From contig JAFYFR010000056.1 of NCBI GenBank assembly GCA_017543645.1, forward strand, positions 1 to 22,630: DNA of 22,630 bases, written 5' to 3'. The stretch comes from Bacteroidales bacterium (lineage in GTDB: Bacteria > Bacteroidota > Bacteroidia > Bacteroidales > UBA3824). The translations under genes and the position numbers were made by a program. Shown piece after piece: positions 14,559-22,390 of this stretch (its first letter is position 1; the number at the start of each line of letters is the position of its first letter). The notes under the pieces were generated by a model. It was given only the letters and a program-made list of their open reading frames with translations. It searched no databases and was not told where the DNA came from.

Positions 14559-15527
14559 ATGAGCAACGACGAAACACAAAGAAAAGAAAAGTCGGAAAAG
14601 AATCCGACAGCCAAGAAACCTTCTCGCGCATCCAACTTCGGTTTTGGAATGGGTGGCTTTATTGCAGGCGCGGCTACATCAAGCGCATTTTCGAATAACG
14701 ATACCGACGACGAAATCGTAATTGATACCGATGTTGTTGATGATCTTCCCGAACCAGAACCCGAGCCAGAACCCGAGCCGGAAGTGAATACAGATACTGC
14801 GTCATCAGCAGACAATGGACTTCCGCATTACGACCATGCTCCTGTGGCGCATGTTAGCGACAGCCAAAGTTTTGCACAGGCGTTTGCAGATGCTCGCCAG
14901 CAGGTTGGTCCCGGCGGTGTGTTTGAGTGGCACGGCAATGTGTACGGCACTTATTACGCCAACGAATGGAACTCAATGTTGCAAGAACAACGCAACGACT
15001 ATTGGGCAAGTATCGACTATGCTGCCGCCCACGACGAAGAATGGAATCCAACTCATCACGGACATCAGGATGTTGTTAACAATAACAACAACGGTGGCGG
15101 ACACAACTCCGACGAAGAACAAGACAACCGTATGGCTGCCAACGAAGAACATCTCGACAGCGACCCCGCACCGGATATGGAAGTGTTGGAAACCGGTACA
15201 GTCGACGGAATTGATGCCGCAGCGGTTTTGTACGACGGAGAAGAAATGCTTATGGCAGATGTTAATCAGGACGGTGTAATTGATACTGTGTTTTTGGATG
15301 ATGACGGCGACGGTGAAATTTCGCCATACGAGTATGTTGCACCTCAGCAAATTGGGTTGGATTTGCCTATCGACATAGCCGACCTTCAACAAATGGACGG
15401 ACAGCAGAATGTCGACGACACTACCCAAATAGCATCAGTAGACCCAAATTACAACGACTATCAGCCCGACGGTTTCGACGAGATGATTGCAATGAACGAT
15501 TACTCTGATTATGATGGTATTGTATAA
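14559..15527 (+). CDS. Acidic protein with EF-hand-type loops, no named family
   Basis: A 322-aa protein with no classical signal peptide. A basic start (1-23) is followed by a small glycine/alanine stretch (27-44, FGFGMGGFIAGAATSSAF), an acidic patch, and a run of Pro-Glu pairs at 64-75. Residues about 95-150 form a compact segment (SFAQAFADARQQVGPGG, then VFEWHGNVYGTYYANEW) that I recall recurring in uncharacterised Bacteroidales proteins. Next are His/Asn/Gly-rich linkers. DVNQDGVID (234-242) is dockerin-like, and DDDGDGEISPYE (247-258) is a full EF-hand loop. The C-terminus is strongly acidic. It could be a calcium-responsive scaffold or a kinase substrate; the function is unknown. It lies between the caspase and lipoprotein genes, with gaps of 21 and 1 bases. 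Confidence 0.8.
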   Translation: MSNDETQRKEKSEKNPTAKKPSRASNFGFGMGGFIAGAATSSAFSNNDTDDEIVIDTDVVDDLPEPEPEPEPEPEVNTDTASSADNGLPHYDHAPVAHVSDSQSFAQAFADARQQVGPGGVFEWHGNVYGTYYANEWNSMLQEQRNDYWASIDYAAAHDEEWNPTHHGHQDVVNNNNNGGGHNSDEEQDNRMAANEEHLDSDPAPDMEVLETGTVDGIDAAAVLYDGEEMLMADVNQDGVIDTVFLDDDGDGEISPYEYVAPQQIGLDLPIDIADLQQMDGQQNVDDTTQIASVDPNYNDYQPDGFDEMIAMNDYSDYDGIV

Positions 15528-15528
15528 T

Positions 15529-16527
15529 ATGAAACAGATAACTGCATATCTTATACTTGCGGCAATGTGTACGCTGTCGCTGTCGTGTCGCTCGCAGAAT
15601 TTTGCGGGCGGCGATGGCACAGCTAAAAAACCGTATCTGATTGAAACTAAGGAACAACTGATAATGTTTGCCGACAAGGTGAACTCCGATTCAAGTTTCA
15701 GCACAGGTAAATACTTCGCCTTAAAAAAAGATGTTTCGCTTAATGGCGACACGCTGTTTCATCCCATTGGCAAAAGCAATGGTTATGCTTTTCGGGGCTG
15801 TTTCGATGGCAAACTGCATTGCATAACAAATGTTTCAGAAAATATTCAGTCTGTTTTCCTATATAATAAAGGTGTGGTTAAAAACCTTGTGCATAAAGAA
15901 TCTGCGCTGAAAGGCTGTCTTCAAGCATCGGGAATCTGCGCCTTTAACGACAGCATAATCGAAAACTGCATCAATTACGCTACAGTAGCAGGCAAGGACG
16001 GCGAAAAAGGCGGCGGCATTGCTGGTATCTGCGTGTTTAACCGAGGACTCATTTCCCGATGCGCCAATTACGGCATAATTACTGGCAAAATATTCAACAC
16101 CGGCGGCATCTGTGCCTTTAATTCGGGTCTGGTGGAAAACTGCCTTAACGAAGCAAAAATCAGCGGTAACACCCGTACTGGCGGAATATGCGGCTACAAC
16201 AAAGGTTTTATCAAAAACTGTCTGTCGCTTGCTGATGTTTCAGGACAGAAAGAAACCGGTGCTATCTGTGGCAGCAACGATATTGAAAACGAATTCAACA
16301 AAGAAACCTTGCGCAGGGACAAAATCAAGCAGTCTGGTACAATAGAAAACTGCTTTTTCAGCCTTGACAGTTGCAAAATCGAACCAATTGGAACAAAAGC
16401 CGAAAAAGCAATAGACTCCAACGTGATGGGGTATACATCTGAATGGATTGTGTCACACACGCTGTTTAACGATTCCGCCAATTGGATAGAAAAGAAAGGC
16501 AAATATCCGAGAATAAATATCAAATAA
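15529..16527 (+). CDS. Probable lipoprotein with GLUG-like beta-solenoid repeats
   Basis: I place the start at the ATG at 15529, one base after the previous stop, because it directly begins a signal sequence (MKQITAYLILAAMCTLSLSC) with a lipobox-like end at C20. This gives 332 aa. After GGDGTAKKPYLIETKEQL, which resembles the lead-in of GLUG adhesins, come repeats with GIC(A/V/G)(F/Y)N at 135, 166, 193 and 219 and a degenerate copy at 245. In each of the first four, a second Cys follows exactly 10 residues after the first (137/147, 168/178, 195/205, 221/231). This should stack as a cysteine ladder in a right-handed solenoid. Likely location: periplasm or outer membrane, perhaps as the sensor or surface part of the system. 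Confidence 0.8.
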   Translation: MKQITAYLILAAMCTLSLSCRSQNFAGGDGTAKKPYLIETKEQLIMFADKVNSDSSFSTGKYFALKKDVSLNGDTLFHPIGKSNGYAFRGCFDGKLHCITNVSENIQSVFLYNKGVVKNLVHKESALKGCLQASGICAFNDSIIENCINYATVAGKDGEKGGGIAGICVFNRGLISRCANYGIITGKIFNTGGICAFNSGLVENCLNEAKISGNTRTGGICGYNKGFIKNCLSLADVSGQKETGAICGSNDIENEFNKETLRRDKIKQSGTIENCFFSLDSCKIEPIGTKAEKAIDSNVMGYTSEWIVSHTLFNDSANWIEKKGKYPRINIK

Positions 16528-16536
16528 CATCTTATC

Positions 16537-17871
16537 ATGACAGCACGACAAGAACTTCAACCAAATACAAAACTCCAAAACGGCAAATACCGCATTGTAA
16601 GAAAACTCAGTCAAGGAGCATTCGGTATCACATACCTTGCAATGATGCATGAGCAGGGCAACGGATGTGATTTAGAGATAGAAGTGGCAATAAAGGAATT
16701 CTTTATGAAAGAAACCAACAATCGTAGTTCCGACACACGTTCTGTAACTGGCTCGGAAAGCGAATTGTTCGTTAAATACAAAGACAAGTTCAAAACAGAG
16801 GCAAAAAACCTCAAAAAGATGGAAGAATACGACGATATCGTAAAGGTTTTTGAAGTATTCGAAGAAAACAACACCGCATACTACTCAATGGAATATATCG
16901 AGGGGTCTGATCTCGACACCTATATCAAGCAACTCGGATGTATCGAGGAAGGTATGGCTGTTGAATATATCAAAAAAATCGCAACAGCGTTAAAACATCT
17001 TCATGATATTAGTATGTTGCACTTGGATCTCAAGCCAAAGAACATTATGCGGCGGCTTGGTGGCAAACTGTATCTGATAGATTTCGGCTTGTCGAAACAA
17101 TACGACGAAAACGGAAACGCCGAATCAAGTTCAACAGTAGGACTCGGAACATCAGGCTATGCTCCATTGGAACAAGCCACATTCAAAGGCGGATTTGCCC
17201 CCACACTCGACATCTACGCACTCGGAGCCACATTGTACAAAATGTTGACAGGTATAACCGCTCCCGAATCTACTGACATATTCAATAACGGTTTCAACGA
17301 ATTACGGCAGCGAATGGCAACAATGAACATCAGCCAACATACTATCAATATAGTAGAAAAAGCGATGCAAATGCGAAAAGGCGACAGATATCAGACCATT
17401 GACGAGTTTTTGGCAGCAATCAACAGCTACGACGGCAACGCTGTACTAACCCAGAGACAAACTTTAATATCAACACCTCCACCATTTCCAAAAAGCGAGG
17501 AAGATGGTACAATAATTAGCAGAGAAAAACCAAAAATGTTTGCCCATCCATTTTCGTTCAAAGGAAGAATCAGAAGATTGGAATTCAACTTGTCTTACTT
17601 CATTATTTGGAGTGCTTATTACATCATTGTGACGCTGATTGTTTTTTTAATGCATTATTATCATATCTTCAAACAAGACACCGGATTTGTTATATTATTT
17701 ATTTTGATGATTCCCGCCTATTGGTTTTTGTGGGCACAATCTGCCAAGCGTTGCCACGATTTGGGGCATAATGGTTGGTGGCAATTAATTCCGTTCTATA
17801 TCTTTTGGCTTATATTCCAAAATAGTCAGAATGGTACAAACGAGTATGGAGATAATCCTAAAAACGAATAA
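16537..17871 (+). CDS. Hanks-type Ser/Thr protein kinase fused to DUF805 membrane domain
   Basis: The protein has 444 aa. The kinase domain is at about 17-295: glycine loop LSQGAFGITYLA (24-35), catalytic Lys K53 (VAIKEF), helix-C Glu E88, catalytic loop HLDLKPKN (162-169, D164), metal-binding DFG (182-184) and YAPLEQ (208-213). All catalytic residues are present. HRD is HLD, so it is a non-RD kinase. A linker leads to a C-terminal DUF805-type domain (about 338-440) with FSFKGRIRRLEF, three or so hydrophobic helices and AKRCHDLGHNGWWQLIPF. The kinase is cytoplasmic and anchored at the membrane. It is closely paralogous to the next gene, only 2 bases away, in the kinase part alone. Confidence 0.93.
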   Translation: MTARQELQPNTKLQNGKYRIVRKLSQGAFGITYLAMMHEQGNGCDLEIEVAIKEFFMKETNNRSSDTRSVTGSESELFVKYKDKFKTEAKNLKKMEEYDDIVKVFEVFEENNTAYYSMEYIEGSDLDTYIKQLGCIEEGMAVEYIKKIATALKHLHDISMLHLDLKPKNIMRRLGGKLYLIDFGLSKQYDENGNAESSSTVGLGTSGYAPLEQATFKGGFAPTLDIYALGATLYKMLTGITAPESTDIFNNGFNELRQRMATMNISQHTINIVEKAMQMRKGDRYQTIDEFLAAINSYDGNAVLTQRQTLISTPPPFPKSEEDGTIISREKPKMFAHPFSFKGRIRRLEFNLSYFIIWSAYYIIVTLIVFLMHYYHIFKQDTGFVILFILMIPAYWFLWAQSAKRCHDLGHNGWWQLIPFYIFWLIFQNSQNGTNEYGDNPKNE

Positions 17872-17873
17872 CG

Positions 17874-19538
17874 ATGTACGAACTCGCACCAAATACAAAA
17901 CTTCAAAACGGCAAATACCGAATTGTAAAGAAACTCAGTCAGGGAACATTCGGTATCACATACCTTGCTATTATGCATGAACATGGAGATGGTTGTGAAA
18001 TGGATATTGAAATCGCAATCAAAGAATTTTTCATGAAGGAAACCAACAACCGCGAGGGCGACAGCCTTTCTGTAACAGGTTCTGAAAGTGAACTATTCAA
18101 GAAGTATCGCGAAAAGTTCAAAACCGAAGCCAACAATCTTGCCAAGATGTCGTCATTCGATGATATTGTCAAAATATACGATGTTTTTGAAGAAAACAAC
18201 ACGGCGTATTTTGCAATGGAATATATCGAAGGCTGCAACCTCGACGAATACATTGCTCAATGTGGTAAACTGTCAGAATCTCAGGCAACAGACTATATCA
18301 AAGCTATTGCCGTAGCGTTAAGGCATCTTCATGAGAACAATATGCTGCACCTCGACTTGAAACCAAAAAATGTGATGCGACGTATTGGGGGCAAACTTTT
18401 CCTTATCGATTTTGGGCTCTCAAAACAATACGACAACAATGGAGAGGCTGAATCAAGCTCCACCATAGGACTCGGAACTCCCGGCTATGCACCAATCGAA
18501 CAAGCCAATTTCAAAGGAGGATTTGAACCTACGCTTGATATTTATGCCCTCGGTGCCACATTCTACAAAATGTTGACAGGCAAAAGCGCACCTCAGTCCA
18601 TTGACATTTTCAACACTGGCTTTGAACCATTGAAACAAAAGATGGAATCCAACGGCGTAAGTTCAAAGACGATTTCAATTGTCCAAAAGGCTATGGACCT
18701 TAAAAAAAACAACAGATACCAAAATGTCAACGAATTTTTGAACTGTTTTGAAGCGGTGGCTAATGGTGATACATCTTCTGCAAGTTCCGTTCCGAATGAT
18801 TCCACTATCGAAAAGCCGTCAAGTAAACCGAAAATCAAAAAAATCATATTCATTGTGCTGGGTCTGTTGATTGGCGCTTTCGGCGCTTATTGGTTAACAA
18901 AATACTGTTTGGCAAGAGGGGATAGTTCCACATACTATTCCTATATTAGACAAGTTGAGAATACCATCCGAGATTTGAAAGCGAATGAGAGAGCGGAATC
19001 AAGTTTAGTTGCCGATTACTATGAAGCCCAACAATACATGGATGAAATATTGAGTTTAGAAGACAAGCATCCTTATTTTTCTCCATATACACAAGGCAAT
19101 TGGTTTCGCTTATTTATAGAAATAGGTAATGCATGGGATGAGTTCGTCGAAAACAAACCTCCAATTATTGTTAAGGACATACAAATCGGAAATAAAACAA
19201 ATGGAGAAATAATTGACGATTACGGCAGCACACTCCATGCATCAGATATATACTATCTGGCAGCGCGATTGAAAATATACTGTATAGGTGATTACGAAGG
19301 ATATTTGTATGTTAAAATATACGAAGACGGTTATTTGGATACAAATTTTGATTCACCGTCAGGTTATACTTACAAACAAGAGTGTGAAATATATTCCGAT
19401 GAAGAATCATCGTATTACTATCTCCTTGGTTGGGGATCTGAAAAAGGTGGTTCATATACAGGTGTTAGCTCTGTTCGGTGGGAAATCTGGCTTGATAACA
19501 AAAAAATAGCAGAAAAGACAATTCAACTTCTTGAATAA
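17874..19538 (+). CDS. Hanks-type Ser/Thr protein kinase with one TM and an extracytoplasmic domain
   Basis: The protein has 554 aa. The kinase domain (about 14-290) has K50, E85, HLDLKPKN (159-166, D161), DFG (179-181) and YAPIEQ (205-210), so it is predicted active and is also non-RD. About two thirds of its kinase residues, judged by eye, match the upstream kinase, which points to a tandem duplication. After a Ser-rich linker a single TM (about 323-341) leads to an outer part. That part is a helical segment (350-430), then a beta-rich domain (about 440-554) with SPSGYTYKQECEIYSD and VSSVRWEIWLDNKKIAEKT, like an Ig-type sandwich. The layout is that of a PASTA-type receptor kinase without PASTA repeats. 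The ligand is unknown. Confidence 0.92.
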   Translation: MYELAPNTKLQNGKYRIVKKLSQGTFGITYLAIMHEHGDGCEMDIEIAIKEFFMKETNNREGDSLSVTGSESELFKKYREKFKTEANNLAKMSSFDDIVKIYDVFEENNTAYFAMEYIEGCNLDEYIAQCGKLSESQATDYIKAIAVALRHLHENNMLHLDLKPKNVMRRIGGKLFLIDFGLSKQYDNNGEAESSSTIGLGTPGYAPIEQANFKGGFEPTLDIYALGATFYKMLTGKSAPQSIDIFNTGFEPLKQKMESNGVSSKTISIVQKAMDLKKNNRYQNVNEFLNCFEAVANGDTSSASSVPNDSTIEKPSSKPKIKKIIFIVLGLLIGAFGAYWLTKYCLARGDSSTYYSYIRQVENTIRDLKANERAESSLVADYYEAQQYMDEILSLEDKHPYFSPYTQGNWFRLFIEIGNAWDEFVENKPPIIVKDIQIGNKTNGEIIDDYGSTLHASDIYYLAARLKIYCIGDYEGYLYVKIYEDGYLDTNFDSPSGYTYKQECEIYSDEESSYYYLLGWGSEKGGSYTGVSSVRWEIWLDNKKIAEKTIQLLE

Positions 19539-19611
19539 AAACATACAAAATTACGCGACATTATTAATCAATCATTTTTTATCGCAGATACAACAATAGT
19601 TATACAATAAT

Positions 19612-20247
19612 ATGGGAAAAATCACATTATATCTCCGCTGCCCAAAATGCGGCAAGAACCTTTCGGTGCTTGTAAGCAAGGGCATGAACATTAATAACGC
19701 AAAATTGCGTTGTTCAAACGAACTGTGCAGGTATGTTGGCAAAGGTACGGAGTTCATTACCGCCGACAACGCCGCTCAAAAACCGCCAATGATGGGTAAC
19801 ACCATTCCTAACAATAGTGGTGCAACAGAAGAACTTGGCACTCAGATGTATACTAAGTCAACAAACATCTCTACCGACATGGGGCAAATCCGTTTGATTT
19901 CTGGCGGTGCGGTGTTCCCGTTACATGTAGGTGTCAACTCTGTGGGGCGAATGGCGGGTTCGTACAAGCCCAATATGGAACCCGACATAAAAATCCGCAC
20001 CAACGATATGAAAATGTCGCGGTGTCATGCCCGCATTGATGTGAAAATGTCGGCGCAGGGTAGGGGATACGTGTTTCATTTGCAAGACACCTCGCTCAAC
20101 GGCATCGACCTTAACGACCGCGAAATTCCCCGAAACGCCGTAATAGTGCTAAACTTCGGCGACCAAATGGTTTGGGGCGAAACCAAAGTGATTTTTGAAG
20201 CAGCCAATGGAACAACCTCCGGCGGCGAGGATACGTTACACGCATAA
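19612..20247 (+). CDS. Zinc-ribbon plus FHA domain protein
   Basis: The protein has 211 aa and is predicted soluble. The N-terminal ribbon (C10-x2-C13, C34-x4-C39, then YVGKGTEF) resembles that of the next gene. A low-complexity linker (about 50-88) leads to a C-terminal FHA domain (about 92-197) with VGR (111-113), MSRCHARI (135-142) and TSLNGIDLND (160-169). The conserved Arg, Ser, His and Asn-Gly are all present, so phosphothreonine binding is plausible. I see it as the soluble reader of the kinases upstream. The 73-base gap before it is the largest in the operon and contains no clear promoter or terminator. Confidence 0.88.
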   Translation: MGKITLYLRCPKCGKNLSVLVSKGMNINNAKLRCSNELCRYVGKGTEFITADNAAQKPPMMGNTIPNNSGATEELGTQMYTKSTNISTDMGQIRLISGGAVFPLHVGVNSVGRMAGSYKPNMEPDIKIRTNDMKMSRCHARIDVKMSAQGRGYVFHLQDTSLNGIDLNDREIPRNAVIVLNFGDQMVWGETKVIFEAANGTTSGGEDTLHA

Positions 20248-20260
20248 CATAATCAAAACC

Positions 20261-20551
20261 ATGGAAAAAATAACGATTAAACTTCGATGTCCCAAATGCG
20301 GCAGCAAGTTGTCGGCCGCCATCAACAAGGGAACTAATATCGCGCAGGCAAAACTGCGTTGCTGCAATGCTAACTGCGGTTATGTAGGCAAAGGTATAGA
20401 ATTTTTGTTGATTAGGCAGAAATTTACCAACGAGCATGCCTGTCCCAAATGCGGCGCCACATGGCAGACGAGTTTCGGCTCCAAAGAAATACTTACCTGC
20501 CCAAAATGTGGCAACACCGAAAACATAATCCCAAAAATAAAACTTTCGTAA
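20261..20551 (+). CDS. Small double zinc-ribbon protein
   Basis: The protein has 96 aa from the ATG at 20261, chosen over an upstream in-frame start that overlaps the previous gene because MEKITIKLRCPKCG aligns with the MGKITLYLRCPKCG start of the neighbour. The first ribbon has C10-x2-C13 and C34/C35 with C39, and the second has C61-x2-C64 and C80-x2-C83. It has the paralogous ribbon of the preceding protein but lacks FHA. It is possibly an adaptor that pairs with the other ribbon proteins. The stop is 2 bases before the phosphatase start, so translation is probably coupled. Confidence 0.85.
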   Translation: MEKITIKLRCPKCGSKLSAAINKGTNIAQAKLRCCNANCGYVGKGIEFLLIRQKFTNEHACPKCGATWQTSFGSKEILTCPKCGNTENIIPKIKLS

Positions 20552-20553
20552 TT

Positions 20554-22125
20554 ATGAAAATCGAAATAGAAAAAGAAGGCTTTCAGAACATAGGTCGCAA
20601 GGATAATCAGGAAGACAATGCCGTTATGTCAAAAGACAACCGTTTTTTTATCCTATGCGATGGCATGGGCGGTCACGAAAAAGGCGAGGTGGCTTCTCAG
20701 ACTGTTTGCGATGCCTTAGAAAATTACTTTACCAAAACACCGCCTGCTAATTACGAGATTTCCACAGAGTATTTCAACAATGCCGTAAAATACGCCTACG
20801 AAAAGCTCGACGAGCAAGACCCCGACCCTGATTCCACAAAAAAAATGGGTACTACCCTCACCTGCGTATATTTTGGCGACAATGCCGCACTTGTGGCTCA
20901 TACCGGCGACAGCCGCGTTTATCAAATCCGCCCATCAGAATACCAGGACGGTAATTATAAAAACGCTGTTTTGATAGAAACAAAAGACCATTCGCTTGTG
21001 CAACAATTGGTTGATATTGGCGAAATAACAGAAGAAGAGGCCAAAACTCACCCCAAACGCAATGTCATCACCAAATGTATGCAGCCTCACGAGGATTACG
21101 ACATGCCCGATTTCGACAGTTGCGATGTTAAGGCGGGAGATTACTTCTTCCTTTGCAGCGACGGTATTTTAGAAAACATCACTACCGAAATCTTGTGTCA
21201 AGTGCTTTCCGAAGACATTCCTGACTCAAAGAAAAAAGAAAAGCTTCAATCATATTGCGACGGCAATACCCGCGACAATTACACCTGCCTGCTTATACAT
21301 GTTAAAAGTGGCGAACTGCCTGATATTAACGGTAATAATGGTGAGGTGCTTGATACCGTTGTGTCCAAGTCGGTGCAAATATCCGATTCAGATTTGGATT
21401 CCAAAGAAGAAGCCGCCAAGACAGAAACAGACGCGGATTCAGAACCTGAAATGCAATCCGAACCGGATTGGAAAGAATATATGTCGTCTGCCATCAATTG
21501 GATTCGTCAGCATTTCTACACTATTTTGTTGGCTATATTGGCAATAGTATGTGTGTATTATTTGGCTTCGCACATTAAATCATGTTCTTGGTTTAATAAC
21601 GAGCCAAAACCTATAAGCGACAGTTTAGTGCAGAATAATAACCACAAAAACGATGATAAAGTAGACAACAAGACCAAGGATGACAACAAGCCGAAAGAAG
21701 ATGCCCCCAAAGAGCAGAAACACAAAGATAATCAACCAAAAGTAGAGGAACAACCGACGAATAACACTAATTTAGATAATATACGAAATCAATACAAAGA
21801 CTACGGCAAACGTTCATTAGGTTTTGGTATGGTTTTATACGACAATCCTAAGAATAGCGAATTGGTTTTGGTTAATGAAAACTATCCAATAGTTAAATTT
21901 TTAGTGAAAAGTGACGGTTATATCCATGACGATTATGCTTTCAAAGATTCAGATTCGGTGTTTAACAATATTAAAATAGGGCGTGGAGATTTTGTGATTA
22001 ATAATTTTCTACTTGATGCTAACAAAAAAGATACTGTCGCTACTATCAATTGGCGTTTTCAAACAAAAGACACCTTACAAACTAAAACTTTGAAAATTAA
22101 TTCAAAAGGTATTATTATTCAGTAA
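20554..22125 (+). CDS. PP2C-family Ser/Thr phosphatase with one TM and an extracytoplasmic domain
   Basis: The protein has 523 aa from the ATG at 20554. The PP2C domain (about 5-250) has GRKDNQEDN (14-22), metal-binding D36 in CDGMGGHEKG, GTTLTCV, HTGDSRVY (116-123), HPKRNVIT (166-173), D203 in LCSDGI and D241-N242. This is the full set for a two-Mn/Mg phosphatase. An acidic linker (about 262-305), one TM (about 320-338), a very hydrophilic Lys/Asp/Asn linker (350-412) and a beta-rich outer domain (about 415-523) follow. It should reverse the phosphorylation made by the two kinases. The architecture mirrors that of the second kinase. It is the last gene of the operon. Confidence 0.93.
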   Translation: MKIEIEKEGFQNIGRKDNQEDNAVMSKDNRFFILCDGMGGHEKGEVASQTVCDALENYFTKTPPANYEISTEYFNNAVKYAYEKLDEQDPDPDSTKKMGTTLTCVYFGDNAALVAHTGDSRVYQIRPSEYQDGNYKNAVLIETKDHSLVQQLVDIGEITEEEAKTHPKRNVITKCMQPHEDYDMPDFDSCDVKAGDYFFLCSDGILENITTEILCQVLSEDIPDSKKKEKLQSYCDGNTRDNYTCLLIHVKSGELPDINGNNGEVLDTVVSKSVQISDSDLDSKEEAAKTETDADSEPEMQSEPDWKEYMSSAINWIRQHFYTILLAILAIVCVYYLASHIKSCSWFNNEPKPISDSLVQNNNHKNDDKVDNKTKDDNKPKEDAPKEQKHKDNQPKVEEQPTNNTNLDNIRNQYKDYGKRSLGFGMVLYDNPKNSELVLVNENYPIVKFLVKSDGYIHDDYAFKDSDSVFNNIKIGRGDFVINNFLLDANKKDTVATINWRFQTKDTLQTKTLKINSKGIIIQ

Positions 22126-22155
22126 TTGTTTTATTTAGCTTATTCTACTAAAATG

Positions 22156-22206
22156 TAGAAACTTGGCGGAATGACCCATTTTTTGCCTCATTCCGCCAAG
22201 TTTCTA
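22156..22206. repeat. 19-bp perfect inverted repeat after the operon
   Basis: TAGAAACTTGGCGGAATGA (22156-22174) is exactly inverted at 22188-22206 with a 13-base loop. It begins 30 bases after the phosphatase stop. No T run follows on either strand, so it is either a rho-independent terminator of atypical form, an mRNA 3'-end stabiliser, or a small mobile repeat. Confidence 0.9.
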
Positions 22207-22260
22207 TTGATGTAATTTAGTATTAATATGTTGATATTTAGTGTTATAGTTCTTTTTATA

Positions 22261-22291
22261 AACTATCGTTTAACTAAAATTAACAATAGTT
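22261..22291. promoter_or_regulatory. Possible operator-like inverted repeat upstream of the last gene
   Basis: AACTATCGTT (22261-22270) and AACAATAGTT (22282-22291) are inverted copies matching at 9 of 10 bases, 11 apart. They lie just upstream of the -7-like TACTTTTG at 22299-22306. It is AT-rich, so chance is possible. Confidence 0.3.
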
Positions 22292-22298
22292 AAATTGG

Positions 22299-22306
22299 TA
22301 CTTTTG
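22299..22306 (+). promoter_or_regulatory. Candidate -7 element (distal) of the exported-protein gene
   Basis: TACTTTTG matches TAnnTTTG. The -33 position is AAAA, so the match is partial. It lies 84 bases before the ATG. Confidence 0.35.
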
Positions 22307-22351
22307 CATCAAGACATCAGATTAAGATGCTGTATAATACAATAAATGCAC

Positions 22352-22359
22352 TATTTTTG
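22352..22359 (+). promoter_or_regulatory. Candidate -7 element (proximal) of the exported-protein gene
   Basis: TATTTTTG followed by GC matches TAnnTTTG and lies 31 bases before the ATG, a common distance in Bacteroidota. The -33 position is poor. Confidence 0.4.
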
Positions 22360-22390
22360 CAGTTGAAATCAAAAAAAATCTATTAGCATT

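Noticed and set aside
14973..15428. A 151-codon minus-strand frame opposite the acidic protein gene
   Set aside because: Its Val/Ile/Phe-rich product mirrors the acidic codons of the real gene; there is no start context or homology.
20449..20553. Longer N-terminus for the PP2C protein
   Set aside because: It overlaps the second zinc ribbon of the upstream gene; the ATG at 20554 gives the normal PP2C start.
13118..22125. Type VI secretion regulatory module (PpkA-PppA-Fha)
   Set aside because: The domain set is alike, but no Tss, Hcp, VgrG or ClpV gene is present in the window.
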